DNA from: Prevotella pectinovora
Lineage (GTDB): Bacteria > Bacteroidota > Bacteroidia > Bacteroidales > Bacteroidaceae
Reading direction: 5' to 3'
Assembly (NCBI RefSeq): GCF_000834015.1
Contig: NZ_JXQI01000060.1
Span: 148,849-212,848 of the forward strand
DNA: 64,000 bases
The notes under the pieces were generated by a model that saw only the letters and a program-made list of their open reading frames with translations, ran no database searches and was not told the origin of the DNA. Of this stretch, positions 9,506-24,379 are shown piece after piece; within the stretch, counting starts at the first letter, position 1; every line of letters begins with the position of its first letter. The translations under genes and the position numbers were made by a program.

Positions 9506-9602
9506 AAAACGGGTATAAACTTCGTGTAAAAGATATTTATTGAATTAAACCATATGCGAGAAAGGAGTGAAACAGATTATTGAAACAACATCTCATACAA
9601 GG

Positions 9603-9655
9603 AAAAGCGGCATGAAGGAGAAATCAGAAATCTCCCTACATGCCGTTTTATTTTC
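9603..9655. terminator. Bidirectional hairpin terminator
   Basis: GCGGCATG (9607-9614) pairs with CATGCCG (9639-9645), with an inner GGAGA/TCTCC stem, and T-rich flanks on both strands. Confidence 0.65.
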
Positions 9656-9681
9656 GAATAAAACAATCTCCTAAGCCCCAA

Positions 9682-9701
9682 GTCTGACCTTAACGTCAGA
9701 C
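9682..9701. repeat. Small inverted repeat
   Basis: GTCTGAC-CTTAAC-GTCAGAC, a perfect 7-bp stem between two terminator-like hairpins downstream of rpoC. Its role is unknown. Confidence 0.4.
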
Positions 9702-9764
9702 TGGATATGGAGCAAATCTACTATCACTTTATACAATTACGAATAATGACATGCGAAAACACGA

Positions 9765-9798
9765 TGAGGGCTGTCCCATATCAACAGGACAGCCCTCA
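9765..9798 (-). terminator. Terminator of the rpoBC operon
   Basis: A perfect 12-bp stem, TGAGGGCTGTCC with GGACAGCCCTCA, 75 bp after the rpoC stop. The T-run on the minus strand is weak. Confidence 0.7.
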
Positions 9799-9872
9799 TA
9801 GCGTTTATTGTTTTCAGAAAGAGAATGGCGGAAGCTGTGGTCCACCCTTCTCTTAATCATGTATAGTCAGAA

Positions 9873-14213
<4,341 letters not shown>

Positions 14214-14252
14214 AATTCTTGTTTATATATGTATGAGTAAAGAGTTGCAATA

Positions 14253-17200
14253 TTAGTCGAGGGTAACGCTCAGACCAAGGCCACGCAGCTCATGGAGCAA
14301 CACATTGAGAGACTCTGGGATGCCGGCTGTCGGCATAGGCTCGCCCTTGACGATTGCCTCATAAGCCTTGGAACGGCCTACTACGTCGTCTGACTTGATG
14401 GTCAGAATCTCCTGCAATACATGACTTGCACCGAATGCCTCGAGTGCCCAGACCTCCATCTCTCCGAAACGCTGTCCACCGAACTGCGCCTTACCACCGA
14501 GTGGCTGCTGGGTGATGAGTGAGTACGGACCGATAGAACGGGCGTGCATCTTGTCCTCTACCATGTGGCCGAGCTTGAGGAAGTATGTGATACCCACTGT
14601 AGCCGGCTGGTCGAACATCTCTCCTGTCTCACCGTCATAGAGGTGCATAGAACCGAGGTTTGGCAAACCTGCCTTGTCTGTCCACTCCTTGAGGTCGTCG
14701 AGGTGGGCACCGTCGAAGATAGGAGTAGCGAACTTCACGCCGAGACGCTTTCCGGCAGCACCGAGGATAGCCTCGAAAATCTGACCGAGGTTCATACGTG
14801 AAGGCACACCCAATGGGTTGAGCACCAAGTCAACAGGACGTCCGTCCGGCAGGAACGGCATATCCTCCTGGCGAACGATCTTCGACACGATACCCTTGTT
14901 ACCGTGGCGTCCGGCCAACTTGTCGCCGACACCGATCTTACGCTTCTTGGCGATGTATACCTTTGCCATCTGCAGGATGCCCGATGGCAGCTCGTCGCCG
15001 ATGGTGATGGCGAACTTGCGACGCTTGTTCTCTGCATCGAGAAGCTTTGCCTTCTTCAGGAAGTTTGTGATGAGCTTTGAAATCAAGCCGTTTGTATGGT
15101 CATCGTCAGTCCAGTTGTTCGACTGGATTTCCTCATAGTTGATGTTCATGAGCTGGGTAGCGGTGAACTTGCTGCCCTTTGTGATGATCTCGGCACGTGA
15201 ATAGTCCTTGATGCCCTGGCAAACCTTGTCCTCGGTGAGAGTCAGGAGCTTGTCAACGAGGATATCCTTCAGGTCGTCGATCTTTGCCTCATACTCCTCG
15301 TCTATCTTGGCAAGGATAACCTTGTCCTTCTGCTTTGAAGCACGGGTCTTGATAGCACGAGAGAACAGCTTCTTGTCGATTACCACACCGCTCAATGATG
15401 GGTTGGCCTTCAATGAAGAATCCTTCACATCACCTGCCTTGTCGCCGAAGATGGCTCTCAGAAGCTTCTCCTCTGGTGACGGGTCGCTCTCTCCCTTAGG
15501 AGAAATCTTACCGATGAGGATATCGCCTGGCTCTACACGGGCACCGACACGGATGATACCGTTGTCGTCGAGGTCCTTGGTTGCCTCTTCGCTGACGTTA
15601 GGAATATCGTTTGTGAACTCCTCAGTACCGCGCTTTGTCTCACGCACGTCGAGAGAGAACTCGTCGACATGAACAGATGTCAGCACGTCGTCACGGACGA
15701 TACGCTCGTTGAGCACGATGGCGTCCTCATAGTTGTAACCCTTCCATGGCATGTAGGCCACGAGCAGGTTGCGACCGAGTGCGAGCTCGCCATCCTCTGT
15801 AGCATAACCCTCTGTCAGGATATCGCCCTTCTTCACTCGCTGTCCCTTGTTGCAGATAGGACGGAGGTCGATGGTCATGTTCTGGTTGGTACGACGGAAC
15901 TTAGGTATGCGGTATTCCTTGAGCGCCGGCTCGAAGCTTACGAATTCCTCGTCCTCGGTTCTGTCGTAGAGGATACGGATTGTGGTAGCGTCAACATATT
16001 CGATAACGCCTTCGCCCTCGGCAGTGATCATAGTACGTGAGTCTACACATACCTGCTTCTCGACGCCGGTACCTACGATAGGTGCCTCATTGTGGAGCAA
16101 TGGAACTGCCTGGCGCATCATGTTGGATCCCATCAACGCACGGTGAGCATCGTCATGCTCCAAGAATGGGATGAGTCCGGCAGCGATAGAAGCGATCTGC
16201 TGTGGAGAAACGTCCATGAGGTCAACGTCTGTCGGTGGCACGACTGGGAAGTCGGCATCCTGACGACACTTGACAACCTCGCGGATAAACGTACCGTCGT
16301 CATTCAACGGAGCATTTCCCTGACCGATCACGTGGTCTTCCTCATCCTCAGCGGTAAGGTAAACGACATCCTCGTTCTTCAGGTCTACTACACCATTCTC
16401 GACCTTACGGTATGGAGTCTCGATGAATCCGAGTTCATTTATCTTGGCATACACACAGAGAGAAGAGATAAGTCCGATGTTAGGACCCTCAGGACTCTCG
16501 ATAGGACACAGACGACCATAGTGTGTGTAGTGAACGTCACGAACCTCGAATCCGGCACGCTCTCTTGACAGACCGCCAGGTCCGAGGGCAGAGAGACGAC
16601 GCTTGTGGGTTACCTCAGCAAGCGGGTTGGTCTGGTCCATGAACTGTGACAATGGGTTGGTGCCGAAGAATGAGTTGATGACACTTGAGATTGTCTTGGT
16701 GTTGATCAAGTCTGTTGGCTTGAACACCTCATTGTCGCGCACGTTCATACGCTCACGGATTGTGCGGCTCATACGAGCCAGACCGATAGAGAACTGGTTG
16801 CTCAACTGCTCGCCGACGGTGCGTACACGACGGTTGCTCAGGTGGTCGATATCATCGACTGTAGCGTTGGAGTTAACCAGCTGGATGAGATACTTGATGA
16901 TCTCGATTATATCTTCTTTGGTCAGGATACGAACATCCTCGTCGGTATCAAGACCCAGTTTCTTGTTGATGCGGTAACGGCCCACCTTGCCCAAGTCATA
17001 ACGCTTGTCAGAGAAGAACAGGTTCTGGATAACCTCCTTTGCACTTGCCTCATCAGCAGGATCAGCATTACGCAGCTGCTTGTAGATGTAGAGCACGGCG
17101 TCCTTCTCAGAGTTTGTCGGGTCTTTCTGCAATGTGTTGAACACGATGGAGTACTTGTTTGCAGACTCGGCATCCTTGTGGAGAAGGATAGTAGAAGCAC

Positions 17201-18065
17201 CGCTGTCGATGATGTCCTCCATGTTCTCCTTTGTGATGACAGTCTCACGCTCCATGATGACCTCGTTGCGCTCGATTGATACAACCTCACCGGTGTCCTC
17301 GTCAACGAAATCCTCATTCCAGCTCTTCAATACCGTTCCGGCAAGAGTTCTGCCAACGGCCTCCTTCAGATTCTTCTTGTTCACCTTAACCTCCTCGGCA
17401 AGGTCGAATATCTGCAGGATGTCCTTGTCTGACTCAAAACCGATGGCACGCAGAAGAGTAGTTACAGGCAACTTCTTCTTACGGTCGATGTAAGCGAACA
17501 TAACGTTGTTGATGTCAGTAGCAAACTCAATCCATGAACCCTTGAACGGGATGATACGGGCAGAATAGAGTGCAGTACCGTTGGCGTGCACGCCCTGGCT
17601 GAAGAAAACGCCAGGCGAACGGTGCAGCTGAGATACAACAACACGCTCTGCTCCATTAATCACGAAAGTACCATTACTCGTCATATAAGGGATCGTACCG
17701 AGGAAGACATCCTCGATAACAGTACCGAAGTCCTCATGCTCAGGGTCCGTACAGTATAGTTTCATCTTGGCCTTCAAAGGCACACTATATGTAAGACCAC
17801 GCTCCAGACACTCATCAATAGAGTAGCGAGGCGGGTCGATATAGTAATCCAAGAACTCAAGAACGAAATTATTACGAGTGTCGGTTATAGGGAAATTCTC
17901 AGAGAACACCTTGTACAAACCGTCGTTCTCACGTTCCTCAGGCGGAGTGTCCAACTGCAGGAAGTCTCTAAAAGACTTTAATTGCACATCGAGGAAATCC
18001 GGATACGGCATCGGATTCTTGATGCTGGCAAAGTTTACTCTGTTATCAACGATTTTAGAAGCCAT
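14253..18065 (-). CDS. rpoB: RNA polymerase beta subunit
   Basis: The 1270-residue beta subunit forms the active-site cleft together with beta'. The rifampicin region reads [27 protein letters not shown]: the residues equivalent to E. coli Gln513, Asp516, His526, Arg529 and Ser531 are all wild type, so no classical rifampicin-resistance substitution is seen. The ending GLSVTLD and the start [12 protein letters not shown] are normal for the phylum. It is transcribed after rplL, with a 168-bp intergenic region that holds an attenuator-like hairpin, and with rpoC directly downstream. Confidence 0.99.
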   Translation of the reverse strand: MASKIVDNRVNFASIKNPMPYPDFLDVQLKSFRDFLQLDTPPEERENDGLYKVFSENFPITDTRNNFVLEFLDYYIDPPRYSIDECLERGLTYSVPLKAKMKLYCTDPEHEDFGTVIEDVFLGTIPYMTSNGTFVINGAERVVVSQLHRSPGVFFSQGVHANGTALYSARIIPFKGSWIEFATDINNVMFAYIDRKKKLPVTTLLRAIGFESDKDILQIFDLAEEVKVNKKNLKEAVGRTLAGTVLKSWNEDFVDEDTGEVVSIERNEVIMERETVITKENMEDIIDSGASTILLHKDAESANKYSIVFNTLQKDPTNSEKDAVLYIYKQLRNADPADEASAKEVIQNLFFSDKRYDLGKVGRYRINKKLGLDTDEDVRILTKEDIIEIIKYLIQLVNSNATVDDIDHLSNRRVRTVGEQLSNQFSIGLARMSRTIRERMNVRDNEVFKPTDLINTKTISSVINSFFGTNPLSQFMDQTNPLAEVTHKRRLSALGPGGLSRERAGFEVRDVHYTHYGRLCPIESPEGPNIGLISSLCVYAKINELGFIETPYRKVENGVVDLKNEDVVYLTAEDEEDHVIGQGNAPLNDDGTFIREVVKCRQDADFPVVPPTDVDLMDVSPQQIASIAAGLIPFLEHDDAHRALMGSNMMRQAVPLLHNEAPIVGTGVEKQVCVDSRTMITAEGEGVIEYVDATTIRILYDRTEDEEFVSFEPALKEYRIPKFRRTNQNMTIDLRPICNKGQRVKKGDILTEGYATEDGELALGRNLLVAYMPWKGYNYEDAIVLNERIVRDDVLTSVHVDEFSLDVRETKRGTEEFTNDIPNVSEEATKDLDDNGIIRVGARVEPGDILIGKISPKGESDPSPEEKLLRAIFGDKAGDVKDSSLKANPSLSGVVIDKKLFSRAIKTRASKQKDKVILAKIDEEYEAKIDDLKDILVDKLLTLTEDKVCQGIKDYSRAEIITKGSKFTATQLMNINYEEIQSNNWTDDDHTNGLISKLITNFLKKAKLLDAENKRRKFAITIGDELPSGILQMAKVYIAKKRKIGVGDKLAGRHGNKGIVSKIVRQEDMPFLPDGRPVDLVLNPLGVPSRMNLGQIFEAILGAAGKRLGVKFATPIFDGAHLDDLKEWTDKAGLPNLGSMHLYDGETGEMFDQPATVGITYFLKLGHMVEDKMHARSIGPYSLITQQPLGGKAQFGGQRFGEMEVWALEAFGASHVLQEILTIKSDDVVGRSKAYEAIVKGEPMPTAGIPESLNVLLHELRGLGLSVTLD

Positions 18066-18171
18066 TACAGATTTTTGTTACCGTTATATAAGCCACCATT
18101 GAATATATAGAAGACTCTCAAAGGAGAGCCGGAGCCACTGCTGCGGTGGTTAACAACAGAAGCGCAAAGAC

Positions 18172-18213
18172 ACAAAAAGGTTAAGACTCTTCTATTGGAA
18201 GAACCTTAACCTT
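18172..18213 (-). terminator. Attenuator-like hairpin between rplL and rpoB
   Basis: AAGGTTAAG and CTTAACCTT (18177-18213) form a 9-bp stem extended by TTCTTC/GAAGAG, followed on the minus strand by TTTTTGTG. Its position between rplL and rpoB corresponds to the partial terminator known in E. coli, where it lowers rpoBC expression relative to ribosomal proteins. Partial readthrough here is inferred. Confidence 0.7.
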
Positions 18214-18233
18214 AAATATTTTTTAATACTCAA

Positions 18234-18611
18234 TTACTTGAGCTCAACCTTAGCACCAGCCTCTTCGATAGCCTTCTTCAGGTTCTCAGCCTCAGCCTTA
18301 GCCAAACCCTCCTTCAATGTAGAAGGTGCACCGTCAACGAGCTCCTTAGCCTCCTTCAGACCAAGACCGCAAGCCTCCTTAACAGCCTTTACAACCTGAA
18401 GCTTAGCGCCACCTACCTCAGCGAGAACAACGTCGAAAGAAGTCTTCTCCTCTGCCTCAGCTGCACCACCAGCAGCAGGACCAGCAGCAACAGCAACAGC
18501 TGCAGCAGCAGGCTCAATTCCGTACTCGTCCTTCAGGACTGTTGCCAACTCGTTTACTTCCTTAACTGTCAAATTTACCAATTCTTCAGCAATAGCTTTG
18601 ATATCTGCCAT
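18234..18611 (-). CDS. rplL: Ribosomal protein bL12 (L7/L12)
   Basis: A 125-residue stalk protein of the large subunit, present as multimers on L10 and needed for recruiting translation factors. The N-terminal dimerisation helix ([20 protein letters not shown]), the Ala/Gly-rich hinge ([20 protein letters not shown], residues 35-54) and the globular C-domain ([24 protein letters not shown]) are all present. It lies 56 bp after rplJ and is followed by the putative attenuator before rpoB. Confidence 0.98.
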   Translation of the reverse strand: MADIKAIAEELVNLTVKEVNELATVLKDEYGIEPAAAAVAVAAGPAAGGAAEAEEKTSFDVVLAEVGGAKLQVVKAVKEACGLGLKEAKELVDGAPSTLKEGLAKAEAENLKKAIEEAGAKVELK

Positions 18612-18667
18612 TTTATTCTAAATTTTTATTGTTTTTTTAATGTTAATGTTAGTGACTTTAATTGTTT

Positions 18668-19186
18668 TTATTCAGGACGCTCGCCTAAAGTCTTAAGCAC
18701 ACCGTGGATAGTGTTTGCACCTGATTGGAGAGCTGAAACGACGTTCTTTGCAGGAGACTGAAGCAAAGCAACAATGTCTGCGATAACCTCGTTCTTGCTC
18801 TTGAGAGCTGCAAGTTCCTCAAGTTTGTCAGCACCTACGAAGAGACCTTCCTCAGCATAAGCACCCTTGAGTGTAGGAATACCCTCCTTGACATAGCTCT
18901 TCAGCAACTTAGCAGGAACATTAGCTGTGTTACAGAACAAAACAGCTGTGCTACCCTTCAAGCAGCTGTAGAGAGGCTCGAAATCGATTTCAGAAGCCTC
19001 GAACGCCTTGCGAAGAAGATTATTCTTCACAACAACCATCTGAATCTCACTCTTGAAGCACTTGCGGCGCAAGTCGCTTGTCTTGGCAGCGTCCAGTCCG
19101 TGAACGTCAACCAAATAGAAGTGAGCGAACTCTTTGAGTTTCTCGCCAAGTTCAACAACTATAGTATCTTTTACTTCCTTTTTCAT
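18668..19186 (-). CDS. rplJ: Ribosomal protein uL10
   Basis: A 172-residue base of the L7/L12 stalk that binds 23S rRNA and carries the bL12 dimers on its C-terminal helix. The start MKKEVKDTIVVELGEKL and the KNNLLRKAFE segment are typical. The gap to rplA is only 18 bp, so there is no room for a long L10-binding leader directly before this gene. Autoregulation, if it occurs, must act elsewhere in the operon. Confidence 0.98.
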   Translation of the reverse strand: MKKEVKDTIVVELGEKLKEFAHFYLVDVHGLDAAKTSDLRRKCFKSEIQMVVVKNNLLRKAFEASEIDFEPLYSCLKGSTAVLFCNTANVPAKLLKSYVKEGIPTLKGAYAEEGLFVGADKLEELAALKSKNEVIADIVALLQSPAKNVVSALQSGANTIHGVLKTLGERPE

Positions 19187-19204
19187 TTTACAAAACTTTT
19201 AGAG

Positions 19205-19897
19205 TTATTCAACTGATTTAGGATCAATCTTGATACCCTTACTCATCGTACTAGAAAGATAGATACTCTTGATATATGTACCCTTAGCAGCAGACGGTTT
19301 CAACTTGATTACAGTAGCTATGAATTCTTTAGCATTCTGATAGATCTGCTCTGGAGTGAATGAAATCTTACCGATTGATGTGTGAATAATACCAGACTTG
19401 TCAACCTTGAAGTCAATCTTACCGGCCTTTACCTCCTTGACAGCCTTAGCTACATCCATGGTAACAGTACCGCTCTTAGGGTTAGGCATGAGTCCGCGAG
19501 GACCAAGCACACGGCCAAGAGGACCGATCTTACCCATGCAAGAAGGCATTGTTATGATAACATCAATGTCAGTCCATCCACCTTTGATCTTTTCGATGTA
19601 CTCGTCAAGACCAACATAATCAGCGCCAGCTTCTTTAGCAGCAGCCTCAGCATCAGGTGTGCAGAGACAGAGAACACGTGTAACCTTACCAGTTCCGTTA
19701 GGCAGTGTAACAACACCGCGAACCATCTGGTTGGCCTTACGTGGATCAACGCCCAAACGCACATCGATATCAAGAGAAGCCTCGAACTTGGTAGTGGTAA
19801 TTTCCTTTACCAACTCTGAAGCCTCCTTCAAAGAGTATGCTTTCCCTGCTTCAATCTTATCAGCTACTGATTTTTGATTTTTTGTCAGTTTACTCAT
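19205..19897 (-). CDS. rplA: Ribosomal protein uL1
   Basis: A 230-residue L1-stalk protein of the large subunit, which controls E-site tRNA release and, in many bacteria, represses its own operon. Typical segments are [26 protein letters not shown], the [21 protein letters not shown] motif (which contacts rRNA) and [11 protein letters not shown] at the C-terminus. It sits between rplK (22 bp) and rplJ (18 bp) in the same transcript. Confidence 0.98.
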   Translation of the reverse strand: MSKLTKNQKSVADKIEAGKAYSLKEASELVKEITTTKFEASLDIDVRLGVDPRKANQMVRGVVTLPNGTGKVTRVLCLCTPDAEAAAKEAGADYVGLDEYIEKIKGGWTDIDVIITMPSCMGKIGPLGRVLGPRGLMPNPKSGTVTMDVAKAVKEVKAGKIDFKVDKSGIIHTSIGKISFTPEQIYQNAKEFIATVIKLKPSAAKGTYIKSIYLSSTMSKGIKIDPKSVE

Positions 19898-19919
19898 TTT
19901 CTTAAGTTGAAGTTATAAA

Positions 19920-20360
19920 TTATTTACCAGGGAAGTCCCCATTTACAGTGATACCCATACTTCTTGCTGTACCTGCTACAAGTCTCATTGCAGACTCGAC
20001 AGTGAAGCAGTTCAAATCCGGCATCTTGTCTTCTGCGATAGCCTTGACCTGATCCCAAGTTACAGAAGCAACCTTCTTACGGTTTGGTTCAGAAGAACCC
20101 TTCTTTACCTTGGCAGCCTCGAGCAGCTGAACAGCAGCAGGAGGAGTCTTTATCTCAAAGCTATATGACTTGTCAGTATAGTAAGTGATAACAACAGGAA
20201 GAATCTTACCTGCCTTATCCTGGGTCCTGGCGTTGAACTCTTTGCAGAATCCCATAATGTTAATACCCTTAGAACCAAGTGCAGGTCCTACTGGAGGTGA
20301 AGGATTCGCAGCGCCACCTTTAATCTGTAATTTGATTAATCCAGCAACTTCTTTAGCCAT
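19920..20360 (-). CDS. rplK: Ribosomal protein uL11
   Basis: A 146-residue protein of the GTPase-associated centre, binding the 23S rRNA thiostrepton loop. The N-terminal domain carries the proline-rich [18 protein letters not shown] motif, and the C-terminal RNA-binding domain ends MGITV. The order nusG-rplK-rplA is conserved in most bacteria. Confidence 0.98.
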   Translation of the reverse strand: MAKEVAGLIKLQIKGGAANPSPPVGPALGSKGINIMGFCKEFNARTQDKAGKILPVVITYYTDKSYSFEIKTPPAAVQLLEAAKVKKGSSEPNRKKVASVTWDQVKAIAEDKMPDLNCFTVESAMRLVAGTARSMGITVNGDFPGK

Positions 20361-20417
20361 TTCTTTGTTTATTAAAAATTGATTATTATAAAAGAGTCAC
20401 ACGCCCGTAACAGCGAG

Positions 20418-20960
20418 TTACTCTTTTGTTACTTGCATAAAACTCAACTCAAGCGGTGTCTTACGTCCGAAGATCTTAACCATAACCTTCAGCTTGTGCT
20501 TCTCAGTATTTACCTCTTCGATAACTCCAGTGAAACCACTGAATGGTCCGTCGGTCACCTTCACGGTGTCGTTGACAATGTATGGGATTGCAACCTCATC
20601 CACTATCTCAGACTCCTCGGCGCTTCCGAACATACGGTTGATATCAGACTGCTTTACAGGAGTAGGATGATCCAGACCGCCAAGAAAACCCAAAACGTTT
20701 GGCATGAACCTCAATGTGTGAGCAGTATCGCCTTTCAACTCCGCCTCAATAAGAACATATCCCGGAAGAGCGATTTTCTCTTTCACGACACGCTTACCAT
20801 TACGCAAAGTAGCATGTTTTTCTGTAGGTATGAATACCTGAAAAACATACTTAGAAAGCAATTCGTTGTGTTTTAATTCTGCTTCGATGTATTCTTTCAC
20901 CTTAGCTTCTTTTCCGCTAACGGCACGAAGAACATACCAGTTTCTCTTAGTTTCAGCCAT
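20418..20960 (-). CDS. nusG: Transcription elongation factor NusG
   Basis: A 180-residue NusG that binds RNA polymerase through its N-terminal (NGN) domain (WYVLRAVSGKEAKVKEYIEAE, residues 8-28) and links it to Rho or ribosomes through the C-terminal KOW domain (VKVTDGPFSGFTGVIEEVN). The linker is normal in length. It lies 12 bp downstream of secE and upstream of rplK, the classical arrangement. Confidence 0.98.
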   Translation of the reverse strand: MAETKRNWYVLRAVSGKEAKVKEYIEAELKHNELLSKYVFQVFIPTEKHATLRNGKRVVKEKIALPGYVLIEAELKGDTAHTLRFMPNVLGFLGGLDHPTPVKQSDINRMFGSAEESEIVDEVAIPYIVNDTVKVTDGPFSGFTGVIEEVNTEKHKLKVMVKIFGRKTPLELSFMQVTKE

Positions 20961-20972
20961 TTTCTCAAACGA

Positions 20973-21164
20973 TTAGTTAGGATAAACCACACTCATGACA
21001 AAGCTGAACACGGAGTCCATTGCGAAGACTACAAGTGCTATGATCAAGGAAGCAGATAATACAACCATAGCATTGTGGGTCAACTCACCCCGCGTCGGCC
21101 AAGTAGTTTTATGCGCAAGTTCGTCGTAACAAACCTTGCAATAATTTCCAAACTTTTTGAACAT
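20973..21164 (-). CDS. secE: Preprotein translocase subunit SecE
   Basis: A 63-residue single-span subunit of the SecYEG channel. The amphipathic helix (YCKVCYDELAHKTTWPTRGEL) is followed by one membrane segment (MVVLSASLIIALVVFAMDSVF, about residues 33-53). The start at 21164 is chosen because the longer open frame to 21236 runs through the tRNA-Trp gene and its extra 24 residues are merely translated tRNA. The short form lacks the extra helices of E. coli SecE, as is usual outside Gammaproteobacteria. Confidence 0.96.
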   Translation of the reverse strand: MFKKFGNYCKVCYDELAHKTTWPTRGELTHNAMVVLSASLIIALVVFAMDSVFSFVMSVVYPN

Positions 21165-21178
21165 AATTATTGAATTAG

Positions 21179-21251
21179 CACGGGAAGAGAGGCTCGAACT
21201 CCCGACACCTGGTTTTGGAGACCAGTGCTCTACCAACTGAGCTATTCCCGT
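21179..21251 (-). tRNA. tRNA-Trp (CCA)
   Basis: 73 nt with acceptor stem ACGGGAA/TTCCCGT, D-arm AGCTCAGTTGGTAGAGC, anticodon loop CTCCAAA and T-arm GTTCGAG. It lies between tuf and secE in one transcription unit, processed out of the mRNA. Confidence 0.98.
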
Positions 21252-21309
21252 AAAAAAGAGTTCCGCTTTATTCCAAACGGAACTCTTGTATTTATCTGAA
21301 GACTATTGA

Positions 21310-22503
21310 TTAGTCATCGATGATCTCTGTGATCTGACCAGCACCTACTGTACGACCACCCTCACGGATAGCGAAACGGAGACCAACGTTCAGAGCAACA
21401 GCGTAAATCAAGTCTACAGTGATTGTTACGTTGTCACCAGGCATTACCATCTCAACTCCCTCTGGAAGAGAGATCTCACCTGTACAGTCCATCGTACGGA
21501 GGTAGAACTGAGGACGATACTTGTTTCCGAATGGAGTGTGGCGTCCACCTTCCTCTTTCTTCAGAACGTAGATCTGAGCCTGGAACTTCTTGTAAGGCTT
21601 GATCTGTCCTGGGTGGCAGAGAACCATACCACGCTTGATCTCGTTCTTGTCGATACCACGGAGCAGCAGACCAACGTTGTCACCAGCCTCACCCTCTTCG
21701 AGGAGCTTGCGGAACATCTCAACGCCAGTTACAACTGACTTCTTGTCCTCACCGAGACCGAGCAGCTCAACCTCGTCGCCAACCTTAACGCGACCAGTCT
21801 CGATACGACCAGTAGCAACAGTACCACGACCAGTGATTGAGAATACGTCCTCAACAGGCATCAAGAATGGCTTATCCAAGTCACGTGGAGGCAGTGGAAT
21901 CCATGTGTCAACAGCGTCCATAAGCTCCATAACCTTATCTACCCACTTTTCAACACCGTTCAGTGCACCGAGAGCAGAACCACGGACGATAGGAGTATTG
22001 TCGCCATCGTACTCGTACTGATCAAGAAGCTCACGCATCTCCATCTCAACGAGCTCGAGCATTTCCTCGTCCTCAACCATATCACACTTGTTCAGGAAAA
22101 CAACCAGACGTGGAACGTTTACCTGGCGAGCGAGAAGCACGTGCTCACGTGTCTGAGGCATAGGACCATCGGTAGCAGCAACCACGATGATAGCACCATC
22201 CATCTGAGCGGCACCAGTAACCATGTTCTTCACATAGTCGGCGTGTCCCGGACAGTCAACGTGTGCATAGTGACGGTTAGCTGTCTCATACTCGATGTGA
22301 GCAGTATTGATGGTAATACCACGCTCTTTTTCCTCAGGAGCGTTGTCAATCTGATCGAAAGACTTAATCTCTTCTGAACCGAAACCCTTCTCGCTGAGAA
22401 CCTTTGAGATGGCAGCTGTCAGAGTAGTCTTACCGTGGTCTACGTGACCAATAGTACCAATGTTTACGTGCGGTTTGGTACGTACGAATGTCTCTTTAGC
22501 CAT
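21310..22503 (-). CDS. tuf: Elongation factor Tu
   Basis: A 397-residue GTPase that delivers aminoacyl-tRNA to the ribosome. G-motifs are GHVDHGKT (residues 19-26), the DCPGH segment and NKCDM, followed by the two beta-barrel domains ending in [10 protein letters not shown]. The effector region ([16 protein letters not shown]) is intact. It follows a run of four tRNA genes by 79 bp with no separate promoter visible, so it is probably expressed from the tRNA promoter at 22990-23020. This is the arrangement of E. coli tufB. Confidence 0.99.
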   Translation of the reverse strand: MAKETFVRTKPHVNIGTIGHVDHGKTTLTAAISKVLSEKGFGSEEIKSFDQIDNAPEEKERGITINTAHIEYETANRHYAHVDCPGHADYVKNMVTGAAQMDGAIIVVAATDGPMPQTREHVLLARQVNVPRLVVFLNKCDMVEDEEMLELVEMEMRELLDQYEYDGDNTPIVRGSALGALNGVEKWVDKVMELMDAVDTWIPLPPRDLDKPFLMPVEDVFSITGRGTVATGRIETGRVKVGDEVELLGLGEDKKSVVTGVEMFRKLLEEGEAGDNVGLLLRGIDKNEIKRGMVLCHPGQIKPYKKFQAQIYVLKKEEGGRHTPFGNKYRPQFYLRTMDCTGEISLPEGVEMVMPGDNVTITVDLIYAVALNVGLRFAIREGGRTVGAGQITEIIDD

Positions 22504-22582
22504 AGCTTTTCTTTAGTTTATTATTTATAATGAATTATCGTGTTAATCGTGCTTCCTATTAAAAAAAATAAAAAAGCCGTAG

Positions 22583-22654
<72 letters not shown>

Positions 22655-22660
22655 AGCGAG

Positions 22661-22733
22661 AGCGGAAAACGGGGCTCAAACCCGCGACCCCCAGCTTGGA
22701 AGGCTAGTGCTCTATCAACTGAGCTATTTCCGC
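22661..22733 (-). tRNA. tRNA-Gly (TCC)
   Basis: 73 nt, acceptor GCGGAAA/TTTCCGC, anticodon loop CTTCCAA. It lies only 6 bp from tRNA-Thr(GGT). Confidence 0.96.
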
Positions 22734-22750
22734 AAAAATCTCTACTGAAG

Positions 22751-22833
22751 TGGGTGGTGATGGATTCGAACCACCGAAGTCGAAAGACAGCAGATTTACA
22801 GTCTGCCCCATTTGGCCACTCTGGTAACCACCC
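22751..22833 (-). tRNA. tRNA-Tyr (GTA)
   Basis: 83 nt with a long variable arm, acceptor GGGTGGT/ACCACCC, anticodon stem GCAGA/TCTGC with loop CTGTAAA. Confidence 0.97.
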
Positions 22834-22861
22834 TTGTCATGTTTCAGACACCTTGCGTTTG

Positions 22862-22935
22862 AGCCTCTTGTCGGATTCGAACCAACGACCCCGAGATTAC
22901 AAATCACGTGCTCTGGCCAACTGAGCTAAAGAGGC
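22862..22935 (-). tRNA. tRNA-Thr (TGT)
   Basis: 74 nt, acceptor GCCTCTT/AAGAGGC, anticodon stem CGTGA/TCTCG with loop TTTGTAA. It is the first gene of the operon. Confidence 0.96.
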
Positions 22936-22941
22936 AAAACC

Positions 22942-22992
22942 TTGCAGCCGTATTGGCTTGTCGCAAGCGATGTGTCTTGAACACGGCTGCAA
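22942..22992 (-). promoter_or_regulatory. Leader hairpin of the tRNA-tuf operon
   Basis: TTGCAGCCGT and ACGGCTGCAA close a 51-base hairpin directly between the promoter and the first tRNA. It would form at the very 5' end of the transcript and may guide processing or protect the end. Confidence 0.6.
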
Positions 22993-23020
22993 AGGTACGC
23001 ATTATTTTTAAACCACCAAA
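22990..23020 (-). promoter_or_regulatory. Promoter of the tRNA-tuf-secE-nusG operon
   Basis: TTTG, 19 bp, TACCTTTG on the minus strand: a complete match to the Bacteroidota housekeeping promoter. Confidence 0.85.
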
Positions 23021-23037
23021 ACTTTTGGGCTTTTTTT

Positions 23038-23337
23038 TTAATTTTCCCTTGATTTTTCTTTAAATTTGGTCAGTTGAACCTTCATAGAGTCCACACACTG
23101 GTCGATTGCCTCCTCAAAAGTGTCGCATGTCTTCTCTACGAAAAGTTTGCTTCCAGGCACCGTAACACTAAGGCTTGCCTCCTTGTTCATGGCCGTTGCA
23201 GGCTTCACGACTTTCAGCTGTACTTCTGTGTTCTGGATATCCTCATAAGTCTTTGACAACTTCTCTACCTTCTTCTCGATGAATGCCTTCAACTGGTCTG
23301 TTGCGTCGAAGTGAATTGATTTAATCTTAATTTCCAT
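23038..23337 (-). CDS. hpf: Ribosome hibernation-promoting factor, short HPF type
   Basis: A 99-residue HPF/RaiA-family protein that binds the small subunit in the decoding region and silences ribosomes in poor conditions. The fold signature (MEIKIKSIHFDATDQLKAFIEKKVEKL, the DIQNTEVQLKV strand and an AIDQCVDSMKVQLTKFKEK helix) is clear. It lacks the long-form C-terminal dimerisation domain. The start at 23337 drops 51 upstream residues that overlap the end of xerC in another frame. The 25-bp gap to xerC indicates co-transcription. Confidence 0.93.
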   Translation of the reverse strand: MEIKIKSIHFDATDQLKAFIEKKVEKLSKTYEDIQNTEVQLKVVKPATAMNKEASLSVTVPGSKLFVEKTCDTFEEAIDQCVDSMKVQLTKFKEKSREN

Positions 23338-23362
23338 AGTTCTTTCTCCTATATTAAAAAGG

Positions 23363-24247
23363 TTATCGCCGCGGATGAGCGGCTTTGTACTCTTGTTTAA
23401 GTTTCTCGAATGTGGTGTGTGTATAGATCTCCGTGGTGACCAGACTCTCATGTCCGAGCAGCTTCTGCACGCTTTCCAGTCCGGCGCCATGGTTGAGCAT
23501 CGTGGTGGCGAAGGTGTGTCGGAGCACGTGGGGAGAGCGTTTCTTTGCCGTGCAGACCCGCGAGATGTTTTTCTTCACCCGGTATCTTACGGCTGCGTCA
23601 TCCATCCGTATGCCTTTTTTCGTCACGAACAGGGCTTCGGTATGGCGCGTTACATTCTCGTCTCTAACCTTTATATAATAGAGAATCTCCTTTTTAAGTT
23701 CCTCGCCGAATGGGATTATGCGCTGCTTGCTGCGTTTTCCGGTCACCTTTACCTGAAGGTTTACGAAATCAACGGCATCGTCGTCGAGCGACGTCAGTTC
23801 CGAGAGGCGCATCCCCGTTTCATAGAACACCATGATTATCGTTCTGGCGCATACGTCTATGAATTTCGTCATGTCCCACATCGTTTCATCGAGCAGTTCC
23901 TGCATCTCTGAATCTTTAACGAATACCGGAAGGCGCTTGTTTTTCTTCACTCCTTCGATTATCCGTGAGGGATCTTTGTCCACGAGTCCGTGGGAGAGGG
24001 CGAACTTGAAGAACGACCTCACGGCGCTGAGTCTTCTGTTGACCGACGCCGCCACGTTGCCTTTGTCTATCATTGTCTCCATCCATCCGCGAATGACGTC
24101 TGAGTCGATGGTGTTCCACGACAGTCCGGCGTCGACATTCCTGAAATACTCTTCGAGTTCGGTCAGGTCTTTACCGTATGCGAGCATCGTTTCCTCAGAG
24201 AAATTGCGCTCGTAACGCAGATAGTCTAAAAAACGCCTTATCATCAT
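23363..24247 (-). CDS. xerC: Tyrosine recombinase XerC
   Basis: A 294-residue site-specific recombinase, probably the XerC/XerD-type enzyme that resolves chromosome dimers. All catalytic residues are present: Arg147 (TGMRLSEL), Lys171 (TGKRSK), His240 and Arg243 (HVLRHTFAT), His266 (LLGHES) and Tyr275 (IYTHTT). With the ATG at 24247, the last four numbers coincide with those of E. coli XerC, which supports this start over an upstream TTG at 24301. It is followed by hpf in one operon. It does not look like a phage or transposon integrase, since no element boundaries surround it. Confidence 0.93.
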   Translation of the reverse strand: MMIRRFLDYLRYERNFSEETMLAYGKDLTELEEYFRNVDAGLSWNTIDSDVIRGWMETMIDKGNVAASVNRRLSAVRSFFKFALSHGLVDKDPSRIIEGVKKNKRLPVFVKDSEMQELLDETMWDMTKFIDVCARTIIMVFYETGMRLSELTSLDDDAVDFVNLQVKVTGKRSKQRIIPFGEELKKEILYYIKVRDENVTRHTEALFVTKKGIRMDDAAVRYRVKKNISRVCTAKKRSPHVLRHTFATTMLNHGAGLESVQKLLGHESLVTTEIYTHTTFEKLKQEYKAAHPRR

Positions 24248-24379
24248 CAATTCGTCACTTGTGGATTGTTTTCCGCTACGAAAATACTCACTTTTCTTCA
24301 ATTGACAAAATTTTCCGCTTCTTTTTTAGTACGAAACTGCCTCCAGGACATTTATGCGACCCGTTGGCGGAATCAATTT

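Noticed and set aside
21165..21236. N-terminal extension of secE
   Set aside because: It is the tRNA-Trp gene read as codons; the true start is 21164.
23363..24247. xerC as the integrase of a mobile element bordered by the nearby repeats
   Set aside because: Sequence and catalytic numbering match housekeeping XerC, it is in an operon with hpf, and no att-like duplication of the neighbouring tRNA genes was seen.
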